Of a stretch of DNA of 64,000 bases, positions 35,436 to 47,206 are shown piece by piece. This DNA is from Pyronema omphalodes (lineage: Eukaryota > Ascomycota > Pezizomycetes > Pezizales > Pyronemataceae): assembly GCA_024516155.1 (NCBI GenBank), contig JAJJXM010000018.1, forward strand, positions 186,001 through 250,000, written 5' to 3'. Made by a program: the position numbers and the translations under genes. The notes beneath the pieces were generated by a model. The model was not told where the DNA came from, did not search any database, and saw only the letters and a program-made list of their open reading frames with translations. The first letter of the stretch is position 1, and every line of letters starts with the position of its first letter.

Positions 35436-36515
35436 CTATTCACCCTTCTTGATCAGCTCCTCCAACACCTTCTGCACCTCTAGCTGCCCCACCTCCTTCT
35501 CCTGCATCTGCTTCCATAGCTGATCCTTCTCCTCCCCAACCGCCTTCCAGTGAGGATTCGGCCCACTCTTCAACCACTTAAAATCATCGACCTGATCCCA
35601 CATATTCCCCTCATCCTGCCCATCCTCACCCAAGCCCCCACCATATCTATGAAACCTAACCCCCTCACAATCCTCAATAATTGGTCTACTTCCAATCCTC
35701 AAGTAAACATCCACCTGTCTCGCATCATGCATCCTAAACTGTCTACACTCCAGCACCAAAACACAATCCCGTAAACCAGTGATATGTACCGGCCCACCCA
35801 CCGCTTTCCCAAACACCAAAACAGAGTTCGAAACATCCTTAACACTCGCCGACGAGAACTTTATCTGTTCCGGAATAACCATTATCGAGTCCTTGATATT
35901 AGAAACCAGTAAAGAAGCAGCAGCAGTAGTAGCTACAGCACCGCCGGGAATCGTGGATATACTGGGCCGGATATATTCCCCCGCAATATTCTCTAGCTTC
36001 ATATTCTCTAGTTCTGCCGCTGCTTTTCTTTCCGCCGCTGTATTCCCCTTCCCTTCCCCACCTTCGCTTCCTTCTCCTTCGCCGCTGCTACCAAGACCTA
36101 CTGCTCCCCCGATAATACCCTTCCCATCCCCTTTCCGGGACTTGAAGGAAAACTTCGCTTTCGGAGCTAGCTGTGAGCGGAGACTGGATAGTTGCTCTGA
36201 CAGGGTTTTAAGTTTCAGGGCGTAGGAACGTTGATCATAGGCGGGGAGGTAGCTGGCGGCATCTTGTAGGAGGCTGCTGAGGTGGGAGATGCCGGAGAGG
36301 AGGTGGTCGATTGTTGCGGGACGCGAGGAGGCGGGGAGGGTGGGGAGGGTTTGGAGGAGGGTTTCGAGAGCTGTGGCGGTTAGCGCGGTTGTTTGGGGAG
36401 GAGAAAGCTGGATTAGGTAAGGAGGTGAAGAATGGTACTAACCCCGGTATTCACTGTTGAAGGTGCTGTGGATGGTGTCTTTATCTACGGTTTGGCGGTT
36501 GGGTAGGGACGTCAT
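35436..36515 (-). CDS. CIN2: Tubulin-folding cofactor C (TBCC domain)
   Basis: GTPase-activating cofactor in the alpha/beta-tubulin folding pathway (yeast Cin2). N-terminus MTSLPNRQTVDKDTIHS leads, after an intron near 36370-36440, into a helical spectrin-like region (LLSGISHLSSLLQDAASYL, ALKLKTLSEQLSSLRSQL). A Gly/Glu linker precedes the C-CAP/TBCC beta-helix: SLLVSNIKDSIMVIPEQIKF, NSVLVFGKAVGGPVHITG, RDCVLVLECRQFRMHDA with the arginine finger in QFRMH, and VYLRIGSRPIIEDCEGVRF. Start ATG 36515, stop TAG 35438-35436. About 335 residues. RP2 also has a TBCC domain, but the N-terminal helical part favours cofactor C. Confidence 0.9.
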
Positions 36516-36908
36516 GATGTAGGTGGGGTGTGCAGTAGGGTTGCGAGGATCCGTTGAGCCGCAGAGATTAAAGTATGGAGGAAGGATGAAAAGAAGATAA
36601 AAGTTGAGACAAAAAAAAAAAACTTATGGACAACGAATATTGGTTTTATGGCTATAGGAACGTAGCGTATAAGACAGCTGCTAGATGATTCATATACAAG
36701 GTCTCTAGCAGGTGACGTAACTTTTGCTCTACAAAACTCGCACGCATATATAAACATGACAAACGAAACAATACTGTAATTCATGTTATCCGCTAAAGAG
36801 ACCGAACGGATATCTAAATGCCAGTAACCAATTTGTCCTCTGAGACCTTCATATTTAACAACACCCCCCACTAATACAACTAATTTTATGAACGTTTGTT
36901 TGGTGGAT
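36516..36908. other. Gap between TBCC and the complex I subunit gene
   Basis: 393 bp between two leftward genes; carries the TBCC promoter and the 3' region of the next gene. AT-rich with one A10 run near 36611. No gene seen. Confidence 0.6.
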
Positions 36909-37661
36909 TTATCTACGCTCAACGTTGGTGAAGTCAATACCGTACTTCTCAGTAAGAAGCGCCCGTCTTCTGTCCTCGTATCCGGGTCCCTGGATACCTG
37001 TGGAGGTCAGTTTATTTTTCCTCCAATTTACCAACGCAAATAACATACCGCGTGTCTCTCCAAGTTCCTCAATGGTCTCCTCGAAAGGCCGTCTGCGGTT
37101 CTTACGGAGGTTCTCTTTCCGTGTGACCTCGTCAAATCCAGGCTCGCGGAAGTATCCTCTGATGGTACCTCCGGTGTAGTCGAAAGTTCCAAGAAGAACG
37201 GCCAAACCGGTACCGTATCCAAGAACCGCGGGCATAGTACGGACTATAAACTCATGAGCATTGCGTGATAATTCAGCGCATTGGAGCCGTAGAGTTCATA
37301 CATCGGGTTCCCATAATAGCTCCGGAAACGAAACCAGCAATGGTAGGGTTCCAGTAGTCCTCCTTCTCTCTCAAGTTGGCAGAAGCGTTCTTGACAAACA
37401 TGTAGGATCCTCCCATGGCAGCTGTGCACTTGCTGTTAGCCACTAGCGCTGCCATCTCATTTTCTCTAAATTTTGTGATGCCTGCATACCAAAGATTCCA
37501 ATGGTACCACCGGTTCTCGTGATAACTCCCATGGCTCCAATGTTCTGCTTGGACAACGAGTTCTGGATTCCGCTCATGATCGCTCCGACTCCTCCGACAA
37601 TAAGGGCTCCCTTGGCGCCCTGCCCGATGGCATCCTTCCTTTCAAAGTGACCTCCGGTCAT
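36909..37661 (-). CDS. Mitochondrial complex I accessory subunit, Tim17 family (21.3 kDa type, NDUFA11/B14.7-like)
   Basis: The product has Tim17/22-like membrane segments: GAKGALIVGGVGAIMSGIQNS, a second with GVITRTGGTIGIF, then AMGGSYMFVKNASANLREK, TIAGFVSGAIMG and VLGYGTGLAVLLGTFDYTGG. The polar C-terminus ends YGIDFTNVERR. The pattern and ~200-residue length fit the Neurospora 21.3 kDa subunit of NADH:ubiquinone oxidoreductase (NDUFA11-like) better than Tim17 or Tim22. Start ATG 37661 (MTGGHFERKDAIGQ). Introns: about 37451-37491 (GTATGC...GATGGCAG), 37240-37298 (GTATGA...GTTTATAG) and 36999-37049; stop TAA 36911-36909. The assignment among Tim17-superfamily members rests on recall and should be checked. 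Confidence 0.78.
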
Positions 37662-38323
37662 TGCTGATTCGGTGGGGGGGAGTGGTGGTGAGGTGGGTGT
37701 GAGTTGCGCGAGTTGACGACTGGGCAAGATGCTGGGCGGACGGAAGGTTGTTAGCGACGGGGATGTGTGGAAGGGTGGATTGGGGATGGGCTCTTTGGAG
37801 TTTAACACTCTGTCTAGCCTTTTCGCGTACCCGTGATGGTGTAATTGTGGGGGAAGAGGCGTCGGTGGTGAGGACCTCAATCGTAGTGCAACCTTGGGGC
37901 AGCGGGCAGGTCTTGTCTGGGGCGGCTGTCTCTGAAGCGAGTGAGTTCCGTGTAATCAGATTGCGGGAGCGGCTCAGCAGCCCAGCAGCAGCAGATGGTC
38001 GGGGTCGGTCGGCGTCACCGTCTGTCAGCGAGCGCCCCTCCCACCTAATTCGCCAAACCCCACCATTTCAAAGATCATTCAAAAAGACCATCCATTCATC
38101 CATCCACGCCGATACGTGCGAATACCGCGACAGGAAACGAGAAAGATTCGGGTGCTTAAAGTCGAGTGCATTTCTTTGTCGAGCTTTGTGCAAAATTATC
38201 TTTGTTCCAGCAAATCACCGAAACGAATACAAAGCCATCCAACACCTCTGAACGCGGGAGGGGGCTACTACCACCTCTTGGCTCTAGCTCACCTCCGCGT
38301 CGAGCGAGACCTGACCTGAAATT
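37662..38323. promoter_or_regulatory. Shared upstream region of the complex I subunit and UBP2
   Basis: 662 bp between two divergent starts. No repeat or gene seen; both promoters and leaders must be here. Confidence 0.5.
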
Positions 38324-41300
38324 ATGTCTACCAACACCATGGAATTCGATTATTCGCCGTACAACCAGCATGCACACCTCACTGGTATTTACCTAAATCT
38401 CACAAGATCGCGTTGAAGTGCTTTTGTTTGTTGCTTTGTTGTTGGGGTGCTGACAGCTTGAACGTTCAGGCAAAACATCTTATCGAATCTATGAGGACCT
38501 CAGAATCTATGATCCGACCGAACCTCTGAAAGACTTTCCCGATAGAAACATTTTATGTCATCCTCCGCCGTACGGAGATATCGATAGCCAAGACAAAAAT
38601 GATCCATTGATCAAGTTCACAACTCAGACAAACGATAGACACAAGCACGAGCTTATATATAGACCTGCGAAAAGCGATGTTCCCGAGCCGAGAGCGAGAG
38701 TAACAAGTCGTCCTTGGACCGTATCATCTATCTGCAAGCACTGCCGCATGCATGTTGAAGTTAAAGCCGACTCGTCTCAACCTGCGATAAGAGAGACTTC
38801 TCCTTGTCCTAGTATGAACACTCCTGTACATCACTTTCGCCATTTCCCCGAATTATCACAGCCAGTTTCTCCACAGGACTTTGATAAAAGATGGAAGGAT
38901 ATACAAGTTTTCAACTGTACAGCAGATGGATGTCCAATGACGCTTACTATTACTATGAAATCCCCAATCTTGAGGAAAGAGCATGTTAAGCTCCTCACAG
39001 ATACTGCTTCGCTTAGAAAGCGGACAGAGGGAATGGCCAAATTTAAGGATGGATCTTTGTCACCGTACAATAACTTGAAAACTCTCAAGACGTACCTTGA
39101 AAATGTCCTTTCTGGCAATCAGAAAACAATTCCTCGCGAAAACGAACGCTACAAGGCTCTTGGGTGTGAGCAGGAAGTTGATAATTTAGTTGAGAGTCCA
39201 GAAGCCCGCGAGATTTTTACTCGTGCACACTTCACTAGCACTGAAGACAATGAGGGCAAACTCGTCTGGACTCCGCCTCCACTATCGGAAATCGGGGACC
39301 CTCTATCCGATACTCGGCGAGATATCGATGACATGATAGAAGAAGTCAAGATTCTGCAAGATCGGTTTAAGGGACCTGACGATGGTGAATACAACCGGCA
39401 GATATTGAAGGAATAAATTTTGCTAACTTGATATAAAGCAACGGTATGCAAGGACGCAACTACTGCTGAACACTGGATCAAAAATATTCTTGGCTACCCT
39501 TTGAGTGGGTTCTCTGCAAATAACCGCACTATCCCCTGCTGACTGGCTTTTTTATAGGTAAAGGCTATGACGGCTGGTCTGAAATGACGAAACCATTTTC
39601 TCCGTTAGTATCCCCAGAATCCCACAGCCGCTCAGCTGATATCTGGACTTCTTTAATAAAGGATGCGTAGTGCCTATGCAGTTTTGGGTGTGTTTCATAC
39701 TGTCTCGGACAAAATTATTATCTGGGCATATGACCGACAAATTCAGTGCAACCCCGATGCCATGCCTGTTTACTACCAATGTTTAAGGGCAATTGCCGAT
39801 GGCCGCAATACTGAACATTTAATTATGGAAGCTACTACGCGCGAGTCCATTGGAGCATTTACGGTTGCTGACATAAAAGCTGCTCGAGCGTATCTTAACA
39901 TCGCCCCGGGTGAGAAGGATGAAGATCTCATCTGTGGAATATTCAAATCCAGACTCGCCGACTCCACTCCGGAAGTTAGGTCGGTTCTCAAGTCAAAGCT
40001 CAAGCTTATCGGCGAGTCCTTGAAGAGCCGGAAAATCCAGGATACTGCGGGTCAAGGTGATTGAATTCTCTGATTGGTAATAATCGCTTTATTTACAAAT
40101 AACTAGTGTTTTCGGATGTAAATGATGCATATACCTATCTCAACGTTACAGCGGAAACAGATGACAATTTCATTTATTCAATATACCAAGTCCATGTAAG
40201 TATCCCTCACTTCAGTATTTTAGGTATCTAATAGTTTTCCAGTGTGGCGATCGCCCTGACGAGAAGCAAACTGCCCTGGAAGCTCTGAAGGTGATTGCAC
40301 AAAGCCGAAAGAGCAGCTATTTGCACAACATGTTAACAACGGTTGGCGATATTTTCGATGTTACAAAACTCCCAGTTACCATTGATGCTGCGTATCAGTG
40401 CCTTGGTATTGATGTTCGCAGTGTCGACGATGAGTTGATTACTGGTGCATACACAGTCAGGGTATGTTAACCCATATGCCATTACAACCTACATGTGACT
40501 AATAGTCTGTACAGAAAATGGATCAACCAAACCGCATTGGAGAGTTTGCTCAAGCGATGACAGTTATTGCAGAGCATCGTAACAGTTCTTTCATTCGCGA
40601 GTTCATTCAGACCGAGCAACCATCAATGAATGTACAGGGTCCGCAAGAACTACTCCCACGAACTGACATTCCTGTTGGACTCGAGAACATTGGAAATACT
40701 TGCTACCTGAATAGTTTACTGCAGTTTTACTTCACCATTGAACCTTTGCGGAACATGGTTCTAAACTTTGATCAGTATCAGGAGGAGTTTGTGACTCAGG
40801 AGGTCTTGGAACGTAAGCGTGTGGGTGGACGCAGACTAACAGAGAAGGAGATCGCAAGAGCAAAGCAATGTGAGTGATTAACGGGGCAAAGTATATTGGG
40901 ATGCTAACTTCTTCGCAGTTGTTGAGCTCCTCCGGGGACTATTCAATGATCTTATTACTACTAATCAAGCATATGTCACGCCTACTATGGATCTCGCATA
41001 CCTGGCACTTGTCACTTCCAAGGCAGAAGAAGAAGGAAAAGACTCTCATAATATAGAGAATAGTGTTGTTGACATTAGCAATAATAACGACAATATGGAC
41101 ATCGACCTACCATTACCGGAAGATCAATTCAACGTAGCCAACGTTAAAGATACAGACCGCGATGATGTTACTAGTGAAATTACTCTTGTCGGGGATGGTC
41201 AAGATGTAGAGATGACGGATGACTTGCCGAAAAAGCCAGCATCGGCAGAGTCCAAGGAGAACATCGAGCCAGAAGTAATGCCGCTGGACAACAGCGAATC

Positions 41301-42596
41301 TCCACCACACCTTGATGTTATGAAGCTCGATTCAGATGGCTCAACTGGTGCTGAAGCCGGCACGCCGGCTAAAGATTCCGGATTACCTACACCACGCAAC
41401 TCCCCACCACCGATACCTGCCCGACCTGCCACCGTTACAGGACGAAAATATAGTATCGACCCGTCGTTATTCGGAAAGCAACAAGACGTATCGGAGTCCA
41501 TTGGTAATGTTTTATTCCAACTTGAAGCTGCCATCCGTCCAGTTTCTATCGACGAAAACGGCGAGCAACAAGATCTTATCAAGGAGTGCTTCTACGGCCA
41601 AACTAAGCAAACCCTTGCTTTCCCCGACTCCTCCGAAGTCAGAACAAAAGTTGAATCCTTCGCCCACCTCTTGGTTAACGTCGATAAAACCGAACAAGAC
41701 ATCTACTCGGCTCTGGACAGCAGTTTCGACAGCGAGCAAGTAGACCTAGAAGGAAAGCATGCCAAGCGTTATCTCTCGATTACGAAGCTACCCCCGATTC
41801 TTTCGATCCAGGTTCAAAGAGTTCAGTTCAACCGAGAGGCCGGCTCTGCTTACAAGTCCCATACCGCCTTGAACTTCCCTGAAACACTCTACATGGACCG
41901 CTACCTTGACTCCGAGGACGACGCTCTGTTGAAGCGCCGCGAGAACGCCTGGAAGTGGAAAGAGGAACTCCGCCAGCTTCAGGATTTACGTTCCAAGCTT
42001 ATAGAATCCCAAGGCCGCTCATGTCCGCTCATCTCATTGGAGCTCACTAAGAGCTATGCTACCGCGCAATCGAAAGCCTCTGAGATGGATATGCAGAATT
42101 CCGATGATTCTGTTGACGATGCAGGCGTCGACCCACGACTCCCGACAATCCTCGACCGTGGCGTCGAACTTATCAACAATAGAATCACCGCAGCTGATAA
42201 TAAGATCAAAGACCTGCAGTCAAGAATAAACCAGCAGTTTACAGATCTTAGAAAGGTGGTCTACAGGATTCATGCAGTTTTCATTCATAGTGGTAGCCAT
42301 AACTTTGGTCATTATTGGATTTATATTTATGATTTCGAAAAGCAGGTTTGGAGAAAGTATAATGATGAACATGTTACTGAGGTAACTGATGAAAACATCA
42401 TCTTCAAACAGGCTCCGGGTGATAAGGTCCCCACGCCATATTTCTTGGGTAAGTTTATTATTCCTTTGTGGATCGATGGAGTGGAGTGGAGTAGAGTGGA
42501 TGGATGGCAGAACAGATGGCTAATGAATAAATAGTTTATGTTCGCGAGGACCAAACAGACCTAACGAAAGCTGTCAAGAGAGAAGTTATTAGCTAG
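38324..42596 (+). CDS. UBP2: Ubiquitin carboxyl-terminal hydrolase 2
   Basis: Deubiquitinase; yeast Ubp2 trims K63 chains and antagonises Rsp5. The N-terminal half has the fungal Ubp2-specific region (TSYRIYEDLRIYDPTEPL, SSICKHCRMHVEVK, HHFRHFPELSQP). The catalytic USP domain begins VGLENIGNTCYLNSLLQFYF (Cys box) and ends with SGSHNFGHYWIYIYDFEKQVW (His box). Between them is an acidic, disordered insertion with PVPEDQ/DMDIDLPLPEDQ-like text and a coiled segment. ATG 38324, short exon 1, intron GTATTT...GTTCAG; several more introns between 39380 and 40920. The last intron (GTAAGT at 42449, acceptor AATAG near 42533) leads to VYVREDQTDLTKAV; stop TAG 42594-42596. About 1,250 residues, the usual Ubp2 size. 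It lies 18 kb from the Rsp5 adaptor BSD2, probably by chance. Confidence 0.92.
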
Positions 42597-43172
42597 TTAT
42601 AGATTATTTCTGTTTCTTTCTTTGCTTTCTTTGACGCGTGGTTTTATATAATTCCTGTTTTTTTTTTTTTTGACTTTTTCATTGGACTTTTTTTTTTGTT
42701 TGGGCCATTGATCTATTTTATTTGCTTTTTTTATGTGATTTTCCGCATGGGTTGAGAGGTTCAGTAGGGTATACCGTATATGTTGGTATTAGGTCGGTTG
42801 GTTTATGGTTTATGGTTTATGGTTAAAGGGTACATTTTTTTTTCGCTTGCTTGCTTGGTATTTTTTTATTATTATTGTTATTGTGGATAAAATAAAGAAT
42901 AGTGATATTGATATTGATATTGATATTGGTATTGGTATTGATGTTCTTGTAAATATGTACTTTTGCTTTGCTTTGCTTTACTTGGCTTGGCTTTGTGATT
43001 TGGGAGTTTTATTCTTCTGCGGTTTTTTGATATTATTATGGATTATTATCATGGTTATTGATATTATTATCAGGGTTATCACGGTTATTAATGATATACA
43101 GTCGACTGTACAGAAAAACCAAGAACAGGCAGATACTAGAGAGAAATATCAGAATTGTTGGCTGAATGGCTA
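42597..43172. other. Gap between UBP2 and the LINE insertion
   Basis: T-rich 3' region (T12 near 42660, T10 near 42690) and a (GATATT)n repeat at 42901-42940. No gene seen. Confidence 0.6.
42901..42940. repeat. (GATATT)n microsatellite
   Basis: About six hexamers with GGTATT variants. Confidence 0.8.
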
Positions 43173-43187
43173 GACTGCATGGGCACT
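43173..43187 (+). repeat. Target-site duplication, left copy
   Basis: GACTGCATGGGCACT, identical to 47207-47221 at the other end of the retrotransposon. Confidence 0.9.
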
Positions 43188-46100
43188 TTGATTTGATTTG
43201 ATTTTAATCATACACCGTTCGAGGCCTTTAAGGCCTATGCGGGAAACTAAATCCGTTTTTCCTGTCCTCGTGGCCGAGACCACCTAAAGAGGCTCCCCAA
43301 TCTCCTGCACCCCGTGACGTCCCCGAAAAGATAAGTAAATAAAGAAACACCCAAAAAGAAACAAAAATCCTAAACCCCAGCCGAAACCTGACAGTCCCCC
43401 GTATCGCTCACGCCTTCCCCTCTGATAACTAAAAAGAAAAAATCGTGAAAATCAAAAAGAAAAGTAATGAAAAAATTTACAAATCGCCCTCCAAGCACCT
43501 GGCCCTTCTGCCCATGCCTATACGTATCTTCTGCCTATCTCCGTTGCAGATAAGAATTCCAAGATCGCTTTCGTGAGTCGATCGTCCCTAAACAAATCCA
43601 CCACCTTAAGCCTTCCTCTCGGCCTTCCCCTCCGTCCCCGTATTCTCTCAACCTCCTCTTTCAACGTCTTGAACTCCTTTCGCCAGCGGGGGCATTCTCC
43701 AAACAAATGGCCTCTGGTTTGTCTTTTCTCCGACTGGCACCACCAGCACCGGTCCGACTCTTTTTTCTTAACGCGCACCAGATGGGTGCCGATGAGGGCG
43801 TGGCCTGAAGCAAGCTGGAGGAACACAGCTGCTCGGCGTTTGGGGAGGGAAACCAATTCAGGGCGGATTCCCCATTTTTGGCGGGGGCGGAAGGAACGGC
43901 TGGTCGCTGTTTGTTGCTTAATCCAGCGGCGAGTGATAGTTGATGTCGTTTCCGTTGCGATCCGGTTGAGGTGCGCCAGGGAAGCCCACGCCGGAACAGC
44001 ACACACTGGATCGTCACACCGTTTAAGCATACGGGAGTCGCAGCGATGCTTCGATGCTTCCTTAGCTACTCGATCCGCTTCCTCGTTTTCGGGGATATCG
44101 CTGTGGCCCGGGATCCAACGGAATTCAACGTCGATACCGGAGTCAAAGAGGAGGTAGTAGGCTTCGCGGGAGATAAGTTTGGCAAGCTCCTGCCCGGGAC
44201 CGGGGGTGTCAGACTCCAGACGCTTGAGAGCAGCCTGGGCGTCCGAAAAGACGATCGCTTTGGTATTCGAGTTGGGATCCCAGAAGTGATTGGAATGGAA
44301 CTCCTTGAGCCCTCGCCAGATGGCGTAGAGCTCAGCGTCGAACACCTCCGTATGACGACCCAAGTAGTGCTGGGAAGAACGAAAGGCTCCGTTGATGTAG
44401 CGGACTACTCCCGCTCCCGTGTGTCCCTCCATTCGAGAGCCATCCGTCCAGATGCATGTCGTGGACGTGAGGTTTCTCCAGTTCCGGGCGAAGGTTTCAG
44501 CTTCAGCCCTGGGTGCGATCACCACAGGGAAGCGACGAAAGCGGTCGGGGACTGTGACATTTTCGACTGCTTCGAATCCACATGCTTTTTCCGTGCGCTT
44601 GAGCAGCCGAGTGATAGCCGCAGCGGTCGGGGACGGTTGAGTGCCGGTCGAGGGGGGGGCGGGGCGAGGGCGAGTGAGAAGGCGTGACCGAAATTTTGCT
44701 TCTCGGCCTTTGATGAGCGCTTCCGCTGGGCGTACGGCACTTTCAGCCATCAAGAAGCCGAGTGGGGTCGTTTTGAAGCACCCCGTGACCGCTCGTGCTT
44801 GCTTATTGAGGAGCAGTTGCAGCCGAGCAGTGCGTCCCGAGCTCTTGCCTTTTAGGCGCCGGACTGCGTTAATCTCCGCACCATACATAGCCACTGACTG
44901 GACTACCGCCTTTTGCAGGTTAGCAGTGCTCCCCGGAGGGAGTCCCTGAGCACGACAAAGCCTCGCAAGACGAGCATGCTGTTGCCTGGCTTTGGTCAAC
45001 CACTTTTGGTGATGGTGGTTAAGAGTGAGCTTTGGATCGAGCCAAAATCCGAGCCAACGGATGGCTGACGAGGCGAACGGGATCTGGTGAGGACCTACCG
45101 AGACTGTGACCTCGTCAGGGTTAGCCTCTCCCCTCCGTCGAGAAAAAAGCATGGCTTCCGTCTTGTCTGTTTCAAACACCACCGCGTTGGTGGAGGCCCA
45201 CCACGAGCAAGCGTTTGCACACCGTTCAAGCTTATCGGAGACCTCCCGAGCAGAATCACCGGTCACGATCCAGGTCACGTCATCGACAAACGACAGGCCT
45301 GTCACGTCGGGGACTCTTGATTCAACATAATCCGCGAGATCGGCTATATAGATCAAGAAAAGGACTGGGGACACGGGGGATCCTTGGGGGAGGCCGGTGT
45401 TCGTCTCGATGGGTGTACCTGAGTCACCGCCTAGTGATATCTCAACTCTTCGACCACTCATAAACGAAGACACCCACCGCACGTAGCATTCATCCATGCC
45501 TGCTCGACGCATTTTCCGCATGAGGCAGTCTCGATTGACAGTGGGAAAGGCCCCTTTAACGTCCATCATTAGAGCGCCCGCGAGTTTCTGCTTTTCCCAA
45601 GCGAATTCAACCGCCTCAATCAAGACTGCCGCGGCGTCGACGGCGGAACGACCTCTTCTCCCACCAAATTGCCCAGCGTGAAAAGCGTGCAGCCTCTCGG
45701 CCTCCTCCGCGATGAGGGTGGCGACGACCTTTTCTACTAACTTTCCCAGACAGCTTAAGAGAGATATGATACGGAAGCTCTTCGCTTTGCGGTAGGAAGT
45801 CTTTCCCGGTTTGGGGATACAGACTCCTTTGGCAGTTTTCCAGTCGGTTGGGTGGAATCCTAGCCGCACGCAGTGATAGACGATGGAAGTCACCCGTTCA
45901 GGGTCCCACCGCATGAGCGCCTTGATAATAGGTACTCCTAACCCGTCACTACCCGGAGCCTTAGAGTTGCTCTGACCGTGGATCGAATCGGAGACTAGTT
46001 CTTGGGTCACTCGGAGGAATCCGCGTCCTGGGGGACCTTCGTTGCCACTGTGACCGGGGTATGGGTTCGGGGGGGGGAAAGAAACGTCTGCAAGCATTCG

Positions 46101-47206
46101 ACGTTTGGCATCCTCTTCGTCAGCCTGGTTGCCGTGTTCATCCTCAAGAGATCCAACCACCGCAGCATTTCGCGGTTTGGTCGCGCGAAGGACTTTCCAT
46201 ACTGCCTCCCCGTTGGCTCCCTCCAAGAAAGAAACCCAACATTCTCGTTTGTGGCGACGTTGGGTGCTGAGATAGGCGTTGCGGAGGCGGTGTTCTTCCT
46301 CTATCGAACATTGACCGCGCTTGGCTGCCCTCCGTTTCCGGCCGTACTCGCTGCGTGCTGCTTTAACATCGGGGTGCCACCACTTCTTAGACCGAGCGGT
46401 GATGCGAATCTTCCTAGCGTGAGCGTTCAGCATGTCCACCAACTGTTGACGTACCCAAACCACCTCTTCTTCAACGTCGTTCTCGGAGCAGTGATCGGAT
46501 AGGAGCGGTCTGCGTTCGCTTCGATGGCGATAATCTAACGCCGCTTTCTGCGCTCCTTCGTCACTCTCCAGCCATTCTCCAACCGCCCATCCCCTAGTAG
46601 GGGCGTCGAAGTCCTCTGGGACCGTCACAGAGTCCACTTTCCAGATCAGCGCCTCATGATCGGACGTTGTGGAGTGATTCGGGTCATCGAGGAGCTTCGC
46701 AACGACGTGGGCTTCAAGCTCCATCGTCGTCAGGACTAAGTCGATAACGCTATGTCGGATTTGGCCCGTTTGGGTGTGGGTTTCCTTACCATCACCGACA
46801 TAGCGGAGATCGAATGAGTCCATCAGATCTTCCAAGAACTGATGATGGAGTGGCCTTTCGCACAGGGGGTTCCACCTTCTGCTGTGAGCGTTGAAATCGC
46901 CAGCAAGAATAGTGTCCCGTCCTATAATCCTGCGCCAGTCCGCATTGCGTGCAGGGCGCACTCCATCATCAGTCCGCGGAGCGTCATAAACATTTACAAT
47001 ACGTACTTGTTTATGACCTCTGCATGTGACGTCCAACACCTGGAGGTCACCATCCCCGGGCGCAGCCAAGTCCTCTCGTGGACGAAGCTGCCACGCTGAA
47101 TCCCGCCGTCTCCCCGTCAGAACCCTTCCTCCCCAGAGGAACTCGTAGGCTGGATGGCGCCAACCTTGGAAGGTCGGGGGCTCCTGAACCAACACCACAT
47201 CCGCAC
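43188..47206 (-). mobile_element. 5'-truncated non-LTR retrotransposon (LINE with APE endonuclease, RT and RNase H)
   Basis: A 4.0-kb insertion bounded by identical 15-bp direct repeats. On the minus strand the 5' end starts inside the endonuclease coding frame, then comes a long ORF, about 330 bp of 3' untranslated sequence, and a terminal tail of ATCAA/AAATC repeats (plus strand 43188-43206, TTGATTTGATTTGATTTT) in place of poly(A). No long terminal repeats. 5' truncation, TSD and repeat tail are the marks of target-primed reverse transcription. RNase H plus APE places it with I/Tad-like elements; the clade is not resolved by eye. Base composition is GC-richer than the flanks and the ORF is free of stops, so there is no sign of repeat-induced point mutation. 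Confidence 0.93.
43518..47204 (-). CDS. LINE ORF2 polyprotein, 5'-truncated: endonuclease, reverse transcriptase, RNase H, zinc knuckle
   Basis: Open for about 1,228 codons from the element's truncated 5' end. Residues counted from VVLVQEPP: endonuclease with GDFNAHSRRW (~100) and SDHEALIW (~180), lacking the N-terminal catalytic Asn/Glu strands; reverse transcriptase with NSKAPGSDG (~412), MDVKGAF (~546), TGLPQGSPVSPVLF (~602) and catalytic FVDD (~637-640); RNase H with WTDGS (~918), AELYAIWRGL (~955), FSDAQAAL (~985) and WIPGHSDIPENEEAD (~1028); terminal CWWC-x9-H-x4-C zinc knuckle (~1151-1169). No ATG lies near the start, so this copy probably makes no full-length protein. The catalytic Asp pair is intact, with Val where many LINEs have Ala. 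Confidence 0.93.
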   Translation of the reverse strand, partial: ADVVLVQEPPTFQGWRHPAYEFLWGGRVLTGRRRDSAWQLRPREDLAAPGDGDLQVLDVTCRGHKQVRIVNVYDAPRTDDGVRPARNADWRRIIGRDTILAGDFNAHSRRWNPLCERPLHHQFLEDLMDSFDLRYVGDGKETHTQTGQIRHSVIDLVLTTMELEAHVVAKLLDDPNHSTTSDHEALIWKVDSVTVPEDFDAPTRGWAVGEWLESDEGAQKAALDYRHRSERRPLLSDHCSENDVEEEVVWVRQQLVDMLNAHARKIRITARSKKWWHPDVKAARSEYGRKRRAAKRGQCSIEEEHRLRNAYLSTQRRHKRECWVSFLEGANGEAVWKVLRATKPRNAAVVGSLEDEHGNQADEEDAKRRMLADVSFPPPNPYPGHSGNEGPPGRGFLRVTQELVSDSIHGQSNSKAPGSDGLGVPIIKALMRWDPERVTSIVYHCVRLGFHPTDWKTAKGVCIPKPGKTSYRKAKSFRIISLLSCLGKLVEKVVATLIAEEAERLHAFHAGQFGGRRGRSAVDAAAVLIEAVEFAWEKQKLAGALMMDVKGAFPTVNRDCLMRKMRRAGMDECYVRWVSSFMSGRRVEISLGGDSGTPIETNTGLPQGSPVSPVLFLIYIADLADYVESRVPDVTGLSFVDDVTWIVTGDSAREVSDKLERCANACSWWASTNAVVFETDKTEAMLFSRRRGEANPDEVTVSVGPHQIPFASSAIRWLGFWLDPKLTLNHHHQKWLTKARQQHARLARLCRAQGLPPGSTANLQKAVVQSVAMYGAEINAVRRLKGKSSGRTARLQLLLNKQARAVTGCFKTTPLGFLMAESAVRPAEALIKGREAKFRSRLLTRPRPAPPSTGTQPSPTAAAITRLLKRTEKACGFEAVENVTVPDRFRRFPVVIAPRAEAETFARNWRNLTSTTCIWTDGSRMEGHTGAGVVRYINGAFRSSQHYLGRHTEVFDAELYAIWRGLKEFHSNHFWDPNSNTKAIVFSDAQAALKRLESDTPGPGQELAKLISREAYYLLFDSGIDVEFRWIPGHSDIPENEEADRVAKEASKHRCDSRMLKRCDDPVCAVPAWASLAHLNRIATETTSTITRRWIKQQTATSRSFRPRQKWGIRPELVSLPKRRAAVFLQLASGHALIGTHLVRVKKKESDRCWWCQSEKRQTRGHLFGECPRWRKEFKTLKEEVERIRGRRGRPRGRLKVVDLFRDDRLTKAILEFLSATEIGRRYV

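Noticed and set aside
43571..46502. Plus-strand frames up to 238 codons inside the LINE
   Set aside because: They are antisense to the reverse transcriptase ORF in GC-rich DNA and carry no domain of their own.
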